A stretch of 9,699 bases of DNA from assembly GCA_028869615.1 (NCBI GenBank), contig JAGWRQ010000071.1, forward strand, positions 1-9,699, written 5' to 3'. Below are positions 1 through 7,205 of the stretch, one piece after another (position 1 is the stretch's first letter; every line of letters begins with the position of its first letter). Below the pieces are notes generated by a model that searched no databases, was not told where the DNA came from, and worked only from the letters and a program-made list of their open reading frames with translations. The translations under genes and the position numbers were made by a program. The DNA comes from Candidatus Methylomirabilota bacterium (lineage in GTDB: Bacteria; Methylomirabilota; Methylomirabilia; Methylomirabilales; Methylomirabilaceae).

Positions 1-614
1 CCCATGGCAACCAACTCCTCAGTAAGCGACTTGTCGGTCGAACTCGGGCGCGGGTTACCCGACGGATGGTTGTGGGCCACGATCAAGGCGGCGGCCCGGT
101 GCCGGTTGGCAAGGTTCACCAGGTCCCGGAGGTAGACTGGGCTTTCCGTAAGCGACCCTTCGGAAGCGGTAACGCTCTCCAAGACCTCGTTGTTGCCGTT
201 GAGCAGGAGCACCTTGAAGACCTCTTTGGCCAGGCCCTGCATCTGCGGTCGGAGCCATTCGTAGACCTCCTTCGATGAGGTCACGGCCCCCAGGACCTTC
301 TTCTCCTCGGCCATCAGTCGACGGCCCAACTCCAGAGCAGCCTTGAGCTGGGCGATCTTGGCCAGGCCCAGCCCCTTCGCCTCTTGCAGCTCTTCCGCGC
401 CTTTGCGGTCCAACTCGCGTAGGCCCCCCGTTTTTTCCAACAGGCTGCGGGCCAGCTCTACGGCGCTCTGGCCGCCGGTCCCGGTCCGAAGGAGAATGGC
501 GATCAACTCCGCCGTGGTCAGCGCGCCCGGTCCATGCGCAAGCAGCCGCTCCCGTGGCCGTTCTTCGGCCGGCCACGCCTTAATCGTTGACGCATACCGC
601 TGCTTCAGCCCCAT
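1..614 (-). CDS. radC: RadC family JAB-domain protein, 3' end outside the window
   Basis: This is a RadC-family (UPF0758) protein; the family is annotated in DNA repair, but its biochemical role is still unsettled. 204 codons are visible, and the usual length of about 220-230 residues suggests only some 20-25 are missing. The N-terminus carries the family block W14-P15-A-E-E-R-P-R-E-R23 and then L37-I-A-I-L-L-R-T-G45. A helix-hairpin-helix-like segment at about 80-99 ends in LKAALELGRR. The JAB/MPN metalloprotease-like fold has H181-N-H183-P-S-G186 followed by S191/S192 and D194, which fits the HxH...S...D zinc-site pattern. The ATG at 614 is chosen because GGAGG lies 4-5 bases upstream and the family N-terminus begins there. 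The gene follows the Nramp-like gene by 71 bases and has its own promoter candidate. Family call is seen in sequence; function is known only loosely. Confidence 0.95.
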   Translation of the reverse strand, partial: MGLKQRYASTIKAWPAEERPRERLLAHGPGALTTAELIAILLRTGTGGQSAVELARSLLEKTGGLRELDRKGAEELQEAKGLGLAKIAQLKAALELGRRLMAEEKKVLGAVTSSKEVYEWLRPQMQGLAKEVFKVLLLNGNNEVLESVTASEGSLTESPVYLRDLVNLANRHRAAALIVAHNHPSGNPRPSSTDKSLTEELVAM

Positions 615-633
615 GCCTCCTCCGCTCCGCTCT

Positions 634-663
634 CTTCTACCCTCTCTCCCCCAACCCTGTCAA
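634..663 (-). promoter_or_regulatory. Candidate sigma-70-type promoter for radC
   Basis: On the minus strand a perfect -35 hexamer TTGACA (663-658) is followed after 18 bases by TAGAAG (639-634), which matches four of six -10 positions. It lies in the 71-base gap between the Nramp-like stop and the radC start, giving a very short leader of roughly a dozen bases that holds the GGAGGAGG ribosome-binding site. The spacer is purine-rich. This would let radC be expressed apart from the hppA operon. Prediction by eye only. Confidence 0.45.
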
Positions 664-685
664 GCCAAAGCCCTTACTCCTCGTT

Positions 686-1921
686 TTAGATAACCGAGGT
701 TACCAGCAACAGGAGCGTCAGGATCACCATCAGGGCAGCGGTCCCCCAGGCGATCAGGTTGTAGGTCGGCGAGTTGACGCGAATGCCCATGATCGCCCGA
801 TCGTTGATCAACAGGAGCATGAAGATCAGGACAAACGGAAGCAGGATGCCGTTCAGGGTCTGGGAGAGGTACATGATGGTGATGAGCGGCGCCTTCGGCC
901 AGAGGATCAGCAGCGCGCTGGCCCCCACTATGCTGAGGTAGATGCTGAAGAACCCTGGCGCCTCGCGAAAGGTTCGATTGATGCCCGTATCCCAACCTAG
1001 CCCCTCGCAAACCGCATAGGCTGTTGATAAAGGAATGACCGCCGCCGCCGCGATCGAAGAGTTAAACAGGCCGAAGCCGAAAAGGAATGCGGCGAATCGG
1101 CCGGCGAAGGGTTCGATCGCCATCGCCGCCTGTTCGGCCGTCTCGACCCGGATGCCGTGCGGAAAGAGCGTCGCGCCACAGGCCACAATGATGAAGAACA
1201 TCATGACACCCGCAATGACGCTGCCGAGGTAGGCGTCGGCCCTGGCATAGGAGAATTCGCGCGTGCTGATCCCTTTGTCCACGACCGAGGACTGCAAATA
1301 AAAGAGCATCCACGGAGCGATGGTCGTCCCCACGACGGTGATGAGCATCGTCAGATATGCACTGTCCATGTGGAAATTGGGACGCACGGTCTCGTGCAGG
1401 ACCTCCAACCACGACGGTCTCGCCAAGAAGGCCGAGATGGCATAGACAAGGTAGAGGGCACTGGAGACGAGGAAGGCTTTCTCGACGAACCGGTAGGTCC
1501 CTTTCACAACCAGCCAACTGAGCAGGAGAGCGCTGGCGGGTACGGAAAAGTACCGGCTCACACCGTAGATCTCGGTGCTGGCCGCGATCCCGGCAAAATT
1601 CGCCACGGTATTGGCGAGATTGGCCAGGGCCAGCACGCTCAGGGCAACCAAGGTCACCCGGACTCCCAGCCGTTCTCGAATGAGCTCGGCCAAGCCTTTG
1701 CCGGCGAAGATCCCCATCCGAGCGTTCATCTCCTGGATCACCGCCAGGCTGATGACGATCAGCGGGATCGTCCAGAGCAGGCCAAAGCCGTAGCGGGCAC
1801 CGGCCAGAGAGTAGGTGGCGATCCCCCCGGCGTCTTGATCGACGCTGGCGGTGATGATCCCTGGGCCCATGATGGCTAGAAATCGGAGGATCCGCCGCTT
1901 CTTGATCCGCGAAAGCCGCAT
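686..1921 (-). CDS. Nramp-fold divalent metal transporter, NRMT-like (probable Mg2+)
   Basis: A 411-residue polytopic inner-membrane protein with about eleven hydrophobic segments and the SLC11/Nramp fold. The first membrane segment begins G19-P20 and reaches D30-A-G-G33, where classical Mn/Fe transporters have D-P-G-N: the Asp is kept and the Asn is replaced by Gly33. In the sixth segment the usual M-P-H is I201-A202-P203-W204, so the metal-selecting Met and the His are both lost. Loss of this Met is known to weaken discrimination against alkaline-earth ions, and changes of this kind mark the Nramp-related magnesium transporters. I therefore infer Mg2+ rather than Mn2+ as substrate. The ATG at 1921 has AGGA about 7 bases upstream and lies 24 bases after the stop of a soluble MgtE-like gene, which supports the Mg2+ assignment. 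An MntH label would be misleading. Substrate and proton coupling are not shown by sequence alone. Confidence 0.85.
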   Translation of the reverse strand: MRLSRIKKRRILRFLAIMGPGIITASVDQDAGGIATYSLAGARYGFGLLWTIPLIVISLAVIQEMNARMGIFAGKGLAELIRERLGVRVTLVALSVLALANLANTVANFAGIAASTEIYGVSRYFSVPASALLLSWLVVKGTYRFVEKAFLVSSALYLVYAISAFLARPSWLEVLHETVRPNFHMDSAYLTMLITVVGTTIAPWMLFYLQSSVVDKGISTREFSYARADAYLGSVIAGVMMFFIIVACGATLFPHGIRVETAEQAAMAIEPFAGRFAAFLFGFGLFNSSIAAAAVIPLSTAYAVCEGLGWDTGINRTFREAPGFFSIYLSIVGASALLILWPKAPLITIMYLSQTLNGILLPFVLIFMLLLINDRAIMGIRVNSPTYNLIAWGTAALMVILTLLLLVTSVI

Positions 1922-1945
1922 CGAGTGTCCTGAGCGTGGAGACGG

Positions 1946-3223
1946 CTAAATGTACTTTTTCGCTACGCGCTGCTTCCATATCATCGGGAGGATCAGGTTC
2001 AGGACGTCATCAACAGTGATGATCCCTCTCAACTCCCCCCCCTCGTCTACTACCGGCACTGCCAAGAAGTTGTACTTGGTGAAGGTCTCAGCGACCTCGC
2101 GCAGGCCGCTTTCCGGCCGAACGCTGATAATCTGTCGCTCCATGATTTCTTCAAGTCGGTGGCCTGGGTCGGCCAGGATCAGCTCCCGAAGGCTCAGCAC
2201 CCCGAGCAGCCGATCCAAGTCATCGGTCACGTAGATGTAGTAGATCGTCTCGGCCTTAGCCCCCTCAGCAGAGCGGAGCCGGCCAATCGCGTCAACCATG
2301 GTGAGGTCAGGCGGCAGAGTAAATACCTCGGTGGTCATGAGCCCGCCGGCGGTATCTTCCTCATGCGTGAGCAACTCGACCACATCCTGTGCCTCCTCTT
2401 CCTCCATCGTCTCGAGGAGCTCCTGCGCCTTTGCCTCCGGCAGGTCGCTCAGGATGTCCGCCGCCTCATCCGGCTCCATGCGCTCCAGGATGTCGGCAGC
2501 CTGTTCGCTCTCCATCATCTGGACCATCGAGCTCTGGACCTCCGGCTTGGTCTCGGTCAGCGTCTCGGCGGCAGTCTCTTCATCCAGGGCAGCCAGCACA
2601 CTCGCACGCTCGCTCGGATTCAACTCCTCGATGATGTCGGCGATGTCGGCCGGATGGAGTTTCGCCAGTTTGGCATAGGCTGCACGGTGTTTGGCCTTAG
2701 CCAGCTCAGTCTCCATCGGTTCGACCACTTCCCAGGCGATCGTCTCTCGCTCCAACCGCATATTGAAGAGGCGCTCGAGCTGTTCAACAAAGCTATCGGA
2801 CACAAGGTGCCGCAACAGGCTCCGGAGGCCGCCTTCCACCGCCACCAGTTGTAGCCGTCCCTGCGCCTCCTGGAACTCAAGGTCGTTAACCCGGATCACC
2901 TTGTGACACTTGGTGTCCACCACCTTTCGATCCACGAGGGTCTTCCCCAACCCCGTCTCTTCGGCCCGAGGCTCGACCGGCTGAAGCGCCCCACGCGCAG
3001 AAGAGAGGTGGATCACCGGTGGCTCCCACTCTAAGCGCGCCACGGCTTCCCACGACAGGATCAGTTCCTCCTTCTCAGGAGTGAGGACCGCGAGCTTGGT
3101 CACCGGGGGAAGGACCCCCAATGGCAAGAGAATCAGGTCCTGAAGCTGACCCACAAGCCGACCCTCAGCATCGAGGACCGGACAATGTCGCAACGTGGAG
3201 AAGAGGAGAGGCATACTTTTCAC
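1946..3223 (-). CDS. Soluble PRC-barrel/MgtE-N/CBS protein, probable Mg2+ sensor subunit
   Basis: A 425-residue protein without membrane segments. Residues about 7-80 (C14-P-V-L-D-A-E-G-R-L-V-G) and about 93-165 (L96-V-D-R-K-V-V-D) resemble two PRC-barrel-like units. Residues about 186-290 are an MgtE N-domain, with L189-H-P-A-D-I-A-D-I-I-E-E and repeated ADIL-type helices rich in Glu and Asp. T291-A-G-G-L-M-T-T-E opens a CBS pair (about 292-350 and 352-415). In true MgtE this cytosolic module binds Mg2+ and closes a C-terminal channel; here the protein ends at I425 just after the second CBS domain, so the channel is absent. The next gene, 24 bases on, is an NRMT-like transporter, so I infer a regulatory partner. 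The start is uncertain: GTG at 3223 is 6 bases after the hppA stop, an ATG lies at 3214, and neither has a clear ribosome-binding site, which suggests translational coupling to hppA. Confidence 0.88.
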   Translation of the reverse strand: MKSMPLLFSTLRHCPVLDAEGRLVGQLQDLILLPLGVLPPVTKLAVLTPEKEELILSWEAVARLEWEPPVIHLSSARGALQPVEPRAEETGLGKTLVDRKVVDTKCHKVIRVNDLEFQEAQGRLQLVAVEGGLRSLLRHLVSDSFVEQLERLFNMRLERETIAWEVVEPMETELAKAKHRAAYAKLAKLHPADIADIIEELNPSERASVLAALDEETAAETLTETKPEVQSSMVQMMESEQAADILERMEPDEAADILSDLPEAKAQELLETMEEEEAQDVVELLTHEEDTAGGLMTTEVFTLPPDLTMVDAIGRLRSAEGAKAETIYYIYVTDDLDRLLGVLSLRELILADPGHRLEEIMERQIISVRPESGLREVAETFTKYNFLAVPVVDEGGELRGIITVDDVLNLILPMIWKQRVAKKYI

Positions 3224-3224
3224 A

Positions 3225-3251
3225 GGAGGTCAGTGCGCGCGGCTGACCTCC
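3225..3251 (-). promoter_or_regulatory. Perfect inverted repeat spanning the hppA stop and the next start
   Basis: GGAGGTCAG and CTGACCTCC form a perfect 9-bp stem around a 9-base GC-rich loop. The structure covers the last hppA codons, its TGA stop (3232-3230) and most of the 6-base gap before the GTG at 3223. In the minus-strand transcript the upstream arm holds GGAGGU, a strong ribosome-binding sequence lying inside hppA, and the downstream arm holds ACCUCC, which masks it. No U-run follows, so an ordinary intrinsic terminator is unlikely. A role in translational coupling, mRNA processing or attenuation is inference. Confidence 0.55.
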
Positions 3252-5548
3252 GCCTCCGTTGCAGCCACAGGCTCCTCCTCCACGATCGAACCTCGCTTGC
3301 TGAAGAGCACCGACAGCCCCAGGATGGTCACGCAGGCCAGAACGATCATAGCCCGAGCGCCCCACCCAATTTGGCGAATGGCCAAGGGTGCGATCAAGAT
3401 CGCGACGAGGTTCATGACCTTGATCATCGGGTTGATGGCCGGCCCGGCGGTGTCTTTGAACGGATCGCCGACCGTGTCGCCGATGACCGCCGCTTTGTGG
3501 CAGTCGGTCCCTTTCCCGCCAAACAGCCCCTCCTCGATCTTCTTCTTGGCATTGTCCCAGGCCCCGCCGGTATTCGCCAGGAACACCGCCATGAGCTGGC
3601 CGGTGAGGATCGCTCCGGCAAGGAAGCCGCCCAGCGCCGGCGCGCCGAAGGCGAACGCGACCAGGATCGGGCTGACAATCGAGAGGACGCCCGGCCCCAG
3701 CAACTCCTTCTGCGCCGCGGCGGTCACGATCTCCACGCAGCGACCGTAGTCGGGCTTTTCCTTGAACTCCATGATCCCCGGCTTCTCCCGAAACTGCCGC
3801 CGGACCTCTTCGACCAGGAGGAAGGCCGCCCGGCTCACCGCCTGGATCGCAAACGAAGAGAAGAGGAACGGGACCGCGCCCCCGATCAGGAAGCCGATGA
3901 AGACCTCCGGCAGGTTCACCTGGATCCCCTTCTCGAAGAGATGTGCCTCGTCGATGAAGGAGCGGAAGAGGGAGACGGCCGCGATGACCGCGGTGGCGAT
4001 GGCCAGCCCTTTCGTCAGGGCCTTGGTGGTATTGCCGACCGCGTCGAGCTTGGCGACAATCCGATGGGCCTCAATTCCCGAGGGCGTCCTGGGCGCGTTC
4101 TTCAACGCGCCGGACATCTCGAAGATGCCGCTGGCATTGTCAGAGATGGGGCCGAATGTATCTTCGGCGAGTACGAAGCCGGTGGTGGCCAGCAGCCCCA
4201 GGCCGGCCAGGGCGATCCCATACGCCGATAGCGAAAAGCTCCCACCGAAGATGCTGTAGGAGCCAAAGATGGTGGCGGCGATGGCCAGAATGGCCCACAC
4301 GCTCGACTCGAGGCCTGCGGCAAACCCGGAGAGGATCAGCGTCGCCGGTCCGGTCCGACTGGAATAAGCAATCTCGGTCACCGGCTTCTTATCGGTCGCG
4401 GTGAAATACTCCGTCAGCCACTGGATCACCAGCGCCAGGGCAATCCCCATGACATTGGCCAGGAAGACGCGCCACCAGAGGGCGCCGTATTTGTCGCTTA
4501 CGATGTCGCCAAGGTAAAGGTAGCTCACGATCCAGAAGCCGACGACGGAACTAAGGGCCGCCACCCAAAAACCGAAGTTGATCGGCTTCATCGGGTTCAT
4601 ACCCGGATCGTCCTTGCCCCGAACGCACCAGGTTCCGAGGATCGAGCCGAAGACGCCCACGGCGCGGATCAAGAGGGGGTAAATGATCAAGGCCAGGACG
4701 ACCTTAGAGGCGCTGGCGGCGCCACCGAACGACTCGACGAAGTCCTTATCCAGCATTGCCCCGGCGCCTAGAATGATGGCCGCGACCAGCGTCACCTCAT
4801 ACGACTCAAAGACGTCGGCCGCCATCCCGGCGCAGTCGCCCACATTGTCGCCGACATTATCGGCGATCGTGGCGGCATTGCGCGGGTCATCTTCAGGAAT
4901 CCCCTTTTCCACCTTCCCGACCAGATCGGCCCCCACGTCAGCCGCCTTGGTGTAGATGCCGCCCCCCATGCGCATGAAGAGGGCGGCGAGCGATCCGCCG
5001 AAGCCAAAGCCCACCAGGATCTTCATGGCATTCTCTTTGAACAGCAGGAAGATGATGGTGGCGCCCAGGAGCCCAAGACCGACGGTGAACATCCCCGATA
5101 CCGTCCCGGCCCGAAAGGCGATCTCCAAAGAGTGCTTGAAGCTGTGGAGCGCGGCGGCGGCGGTCCGCACATTGCCCTTCACGGCCAGCCACATGCCGAC
5201 GTACCCTGCCCCATAGGAGGCCGCAACCCCCATGAAGAAGGCGAGCGCCACGCCAAGCGGCAGGAGCATCCCCTCGTAGAGCCCACGATACATGAAGAAG
5301 AGTCCGATCGTGATGGCGATGACGAACCAGATCATCGTCTTGACCTGTCGCGCAAGATAGGCTAGCGCCCCCTCTTCAATCGCCGTGGCCACATCCTGCA
5401 TGGCCTGACTGCCGGGGTCTTCCTGGATGGTCTTCCTCGCGAGGAAGGCGCCGTATCCCAGGGCGATGAAGGCCGAGACCAGGACAAACCAGAGGATCTT
5501 CCATTCCTGCGGACCGAAGGTTGGCAATACGATACTGGCTTCACTCAT
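3230..5548 (-). CDS. hppA: Membrane-bound H+-translocating pyrophosphatase, K+-independent type
   Basis: HppA hydrolyses Mg-PPi in the cytoplasm and uses the energy to pump protons across the membrane. At 772 residues with about sixteen hydrophobic segments it is of normal length for a prokaryotic enzyme. Family motifs are intact: D204-V-G-A-D-L-V-G-K212, G216-I-P-E-D-D-P-R-N224, N231-V-G-D-N-V-G-D-C-A-G-M-A-A-D245, G466-P-I-S-D-N-A-S-G and G690-D-T-V-G-D-P-F-K-D-T. The ion-specificity motif is G505-N-T-T-K509-A. A Lys here replaces bound K+ in the K+-independent subfamily, whose members pump H+, whereas Na+-pumping members are K+-dependent. The ATG at 5548 has AGGAG 9 bases upstream. The C-terminus has a short acidic tail (E757-E-E-P...). 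It is the first gene of a probable operon with the MgtE-like and NRMT-like genes; Mg2+ is both cofactor and part of its substrate. Confidence 0.97.
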   Translation of the reverse strand: MSEASIVLPTFGPQEWKILWFVLVSAFIALGYGAFLARKTIQEDPGSQAMQDVATAIEEGALAYLARQVKTMIWFVIAITIGLFFMYRGLYEGMLLPLGVALAFFMGVAASYGAGYVGMWLAVKGNVRTAAAALHSFKHSLEIAFRAGTVSGMFTVGLGLLGATIIFLLFKENAMKILVGFGFGGSLAALFMRMGGGIYTKAADVGADLVGKVEKGIPEDDPRNAATIADNVGDNVGDCAGMAADVFESYEVTLVAAIILGAGAMLDKDFVESFGGAASASKVVLALIIYPLLIRAVGVFGSILGTWCVRGKDDPGMNPMKPINFGFWVAALSSVVGFWIVSYLYLGDIVSDKYGALWWRVFLANVMGIALALVIQWLTEYFTATDKKPVTEIAYSSRTGPATLILSGFAAGLESSVWAILAIAATIFGSYSIFGGSFSLSAYGIALAGLGLLATTGFVLAEDTFGPISDNASGIFEMSGALKNAPRTPSGIEAHRIVAKLDAVGNTTKALTKGLAIATAVIAAVSLFRSFIDEAHLFEKGIQVNLPEVFIGFLIGGAVPFLFSSFAIQAVSRAAFLLVEEVRRQFREKPGIMEFKEKPDYGRCVEIVTAAAQKELLGPGVLSIVSPILVAFAFGAPALGGFLAGAILTGQLMAVFLANTGGAWDNAKKKIEEGLFGGKGTDCHKAAVIGDTVGDPFKDTAGPAINPMIKVMNLVAILIAPLAIRQIGWGARAMIVLACVTILGLSVLFSKRGSIVEEEPVAATEAEVSRAH

Positions 5549-5663
5549 GCAACGTGTCTCCTATTCAGGGGATTCATGGTCAGTGATATGGTGCATGCCA
5601 CCTTGTCAGCCTGCAAGCGGCAATCTTCCTCTTCAAGGACCCTAAGGGTTTGCTCGTGAGAGT

Positions 5664-5687
5664 GGCGTGCCGAGTCACGGCAACGCC
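5664..5687 (-). other. Bulged stem-loop in the purF-hppA gap
   Basis: On the plus strand GGCGT and GCCG pair with CGGC and ACGCC around the loop AGTCA, with a single bulged A at 5682, giving nine base pairs, mostly G-C. No T-run follows on either strand. It could be part of an RNA leader for hppA or of the end of the purF transcript. Function is unknown. Confidence 0.4.
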
Positions 5688-5702
5688 TGGGGTGGGGTTT
5701 AC

Positions 5703-5722
5703 CAGGTCCCGGAAGGGACCTG
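5703..5722 (-). terminator. Stem-loop downstream of purF, possible terminator or REP-like palindrome
   Basis: CAGGTCCC and GGGACCTG form a perfect 8-bp stem around a four-base loop (GGAA on the plus strand, TTCC on the minus), 45 bases after the purF stop. Flanking GGGG and CCCC on the minus strand could extend it beyond a small internal loop. There is no U-tract, so a Rho-independent terminator is only weakly supported. Short GGGAC/GTCCC palindromes are also the typical form of REP elements scattered between genes. Confidence 0.35.
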
Positions 5723-5767
5723 TCCCCTCCCCTCGAGCAAGATGTCTATCAAACCTCGCGGACCTTC

Positions 5768-7186
5768 CTAGTCCGCAAAGAGGCGGAGTTGCTCCTGATT
5801 CTCCTCAACAAAGGGAATCGGGTAACAGCCGCTGAAACAAGCGTCACAGAAACCTGCCGCCCCCTGGCTCTCCTTCCCCGCAGCCTGCTGCAATCCTTTC
5901 AGGCTCAGATAGCCGAGGCTGTCGGCGTGAAGGTACCGTCGAATCTCCTCCACGTCGTGTGTGGAGGCGATCAGTTCCTTCCGCGTCGGAGTGTCAATGC
6001 CATAGTAGCAGGGAGCGATCGTGGGGGGAGAACTGATCCGTACATGGACCTCCTTTGCCCCAGCCGCTCTAATCATTGACACGATCTTCCGACTGGTCGT
6101 CCCGCGAACAATAGAGTCGTCCACAACGACCACACGCTTCCCCTCGAGTAACTCCTGAATAGCGTTCAGTTTGATCTTCACCCCGAAATGTCGAATCGCC
6201 TGTTTGGGCTCAATAAAGGTCCGACCGACATAATGATTGCGGATCAGGCCGTGTTCAAACGGTAGATGCGCCTCTTCGGCAAAACCCAGAGCGGCAGGCA
6301 CTCCGGAATCGGGAACAGGGATCACCATATCCGCCTCGACCGGGTGCTCGCGCGCCAAGTGTCTGCCGAGATCTTTACGAATCCCTGCGACAGATCGACC
6401 GAATAAGAGACTGTCCGGCCTGGCGAAGTAGATATACTCAAAGATGCACTGAGACTTTGGCGCGGGTGGAAACGGAAAAAACGTGTGTACGCCGCTTTCA
6501 TTGATCCGGATGAATTCGCCGGGCTCGATGTCGCGGACAAATTGCGCCTCGATCAGATCAAACGCGCAACTCTCCGACGCCAGGATCCACGCATCACCAA
6601 GTTTTCCCAACGACAGGGGACGAAAGCCGTAGGGATCGCGGACGCCCAACAACTCGGTCTCGTTCATGATGGCCAGGGAATAGGCGCCCCGAATCTGGCT
6701 CAGCGCATCGATTGAAGCCTCCAGTAGGTTCGGCTCCCGCGAGCGGGCGATCAGGTGAACGATCACCTCACTGTCGGTCGTGGAGCTGAATATCGAGCCC
6801 CGCGCTTCTAAGTCATGACGGAGCTTCTCGGCGTTGGTCAGATTGCCGTTATGCGCGAGGGCAATCTGACCTCGCAGGTAGCCGGCCAGCAGCGGCTGCG
6901 CATTCTTGAGTTGCGAGGTCCCGGTCGTCGAGTAACGGACATGACCGATGGCAAGCGCGCCCTTGAGACGACGAAGCCTGGTCTCGGAAAAGACGTCGGC
7001 CACCAATCCCATGGCCTTCTCCAGATGCAGCGACCCGCCGTCCGAGGTCGCAATGCCGGCGCTTTCCTGTCCCCTGTGCTGGAGCGCATATAGCGCCAGA
7101 TAGGCGAGGTTGGCAGCCTCCGGATGGCCGTAAATCCCAACCACCCCGCATTCCTCGCGAAACTTATCCAACCGAACTTCGCCCAT
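5768..7186 (-). CDS. purF: Amidophosphoribosyltransferase
   Basis: PurF makes 5-phosphoribosylamine from PRPP and glutamine, releasing PPi and glutamate, the committed step of de novo purine synthesis. At 472 residues it is of the Bacillus type, with an N-terminal propeptide and an iron-sulfur cluster. Residues M1-E12 precede the catalytic Cys in E11-E12-C13-G-V-V-G, so removal of 12 residues should expose Cys13 as the N-terminal nucleophile of the glutaminase domain (to about 240). Probable [4Fe-4S] ligands are C247, C393, C447 and C450. The PRPP loop of the phosphoribosyltransferase domain is V352[12 protein letters not shown]364. The ATG at 7186 lies 19 bases after the aminotransferase stop, so the two are probably one transcript; only a weak GAGA-type ribosome-binding site is seen. 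No regulator site was found. Confidence 0.97.
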   Translation of the reverse strand: MGEVRLDKFREECGVVGIYGHPEAANLAYLALYALQHRGQESAGIATSDGGSLHLEKAMGLVADVFSETRLRRLKGALAIGHVRYSTTGTSQLKNAQPLLAGYLRGQIALAHNGNLTNAEKLRHDLEARGSIFSSTTDSEVIVHLIARSREPNLLEASIDALSQIRGAYSLAIMNETELLGVRDPYGFRPLSLGKLGDAWILASESCAFDLIEAQFVRDIEPGEFIRINESGVHTFFPFPPAPKSQCIFEYIYFARPDSLLFGRSVAGIRKDLGRHLAREHPVEADMVIPVPDSGVPAALGFAEEAHLPFEHGLIRNHYVGRTFIEPKQAIRHFGVKIKLNAIQELLEGKRVVVVDDSIVRGTTSRKIVSMIRAAGAKEVHVRISSPPTIAPCYYGIDTPTRKELIASTHDVEEIRRYLHADSLGYLSLKGLQQAAGKESQGAAGFCDACFSGCYPIPFVEENQEQLRLFAD

Positions 7187-7205
7187 TTCAGCGTCTCGTT
7201 TTCAC

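Larger units (their letters stand above)
5549..5767. other. Intergenic region between purF and hppA with two stem-loops
   Basis: These 219 bases contain no convincing gene. Nearest the purF stop lies an 8-bp stem-loop (5703-5722), followed in transcription order by a 9-bp bulged stem-loop (5664-5687), then about 110 bases leading to hppA. A weak hppA promoter candidate on the minus strand is CTGACA (5608-5603) followed after 15 bases by TATCAC (5587-5582); the short spacer makes it doubtful. The AGGAG for hppA lies at 5562-5558. The region probably holds the 3' end of the purF transcript and the hppA promoter and leader. Confidence 0.5.

Noticed and set aside
55..576. Minus-strand open frame of 173 codons overlapping radC
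   Set aside because: It is in a different frame from RadC, whose motifs are intact from 614 to the window edge.
679..699. Stem-loop CCTCG/CGAGG around the Nramp-like stop codon as a terminator
   Set aside because: Only five pairs with an 11-base loop and no U-tract; too weak to support.
1157..1879. Plus-strand open frame of 240 codons opposite the Nramp-like gene
   Set aside because: A shadow of a clear membrane transporter frame, with no recognisable protein features.
686..1921. Calling this gene mntH (Mn2+/Fe2+ transporter)
   Set aside because: The Asn, Met and His of the classical Nramp motifs are all missing, and the neighbour is an MgtE-like protein; an NRMT-like Mg2+ role fits better.
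3185..4231. Plus-strand open frame of 348 codons opposite hppA
   Set aside because: Its composition (Arg, Asp, Gly, Gln rich) is that of a shadow, and hppA on the other strand is certain.
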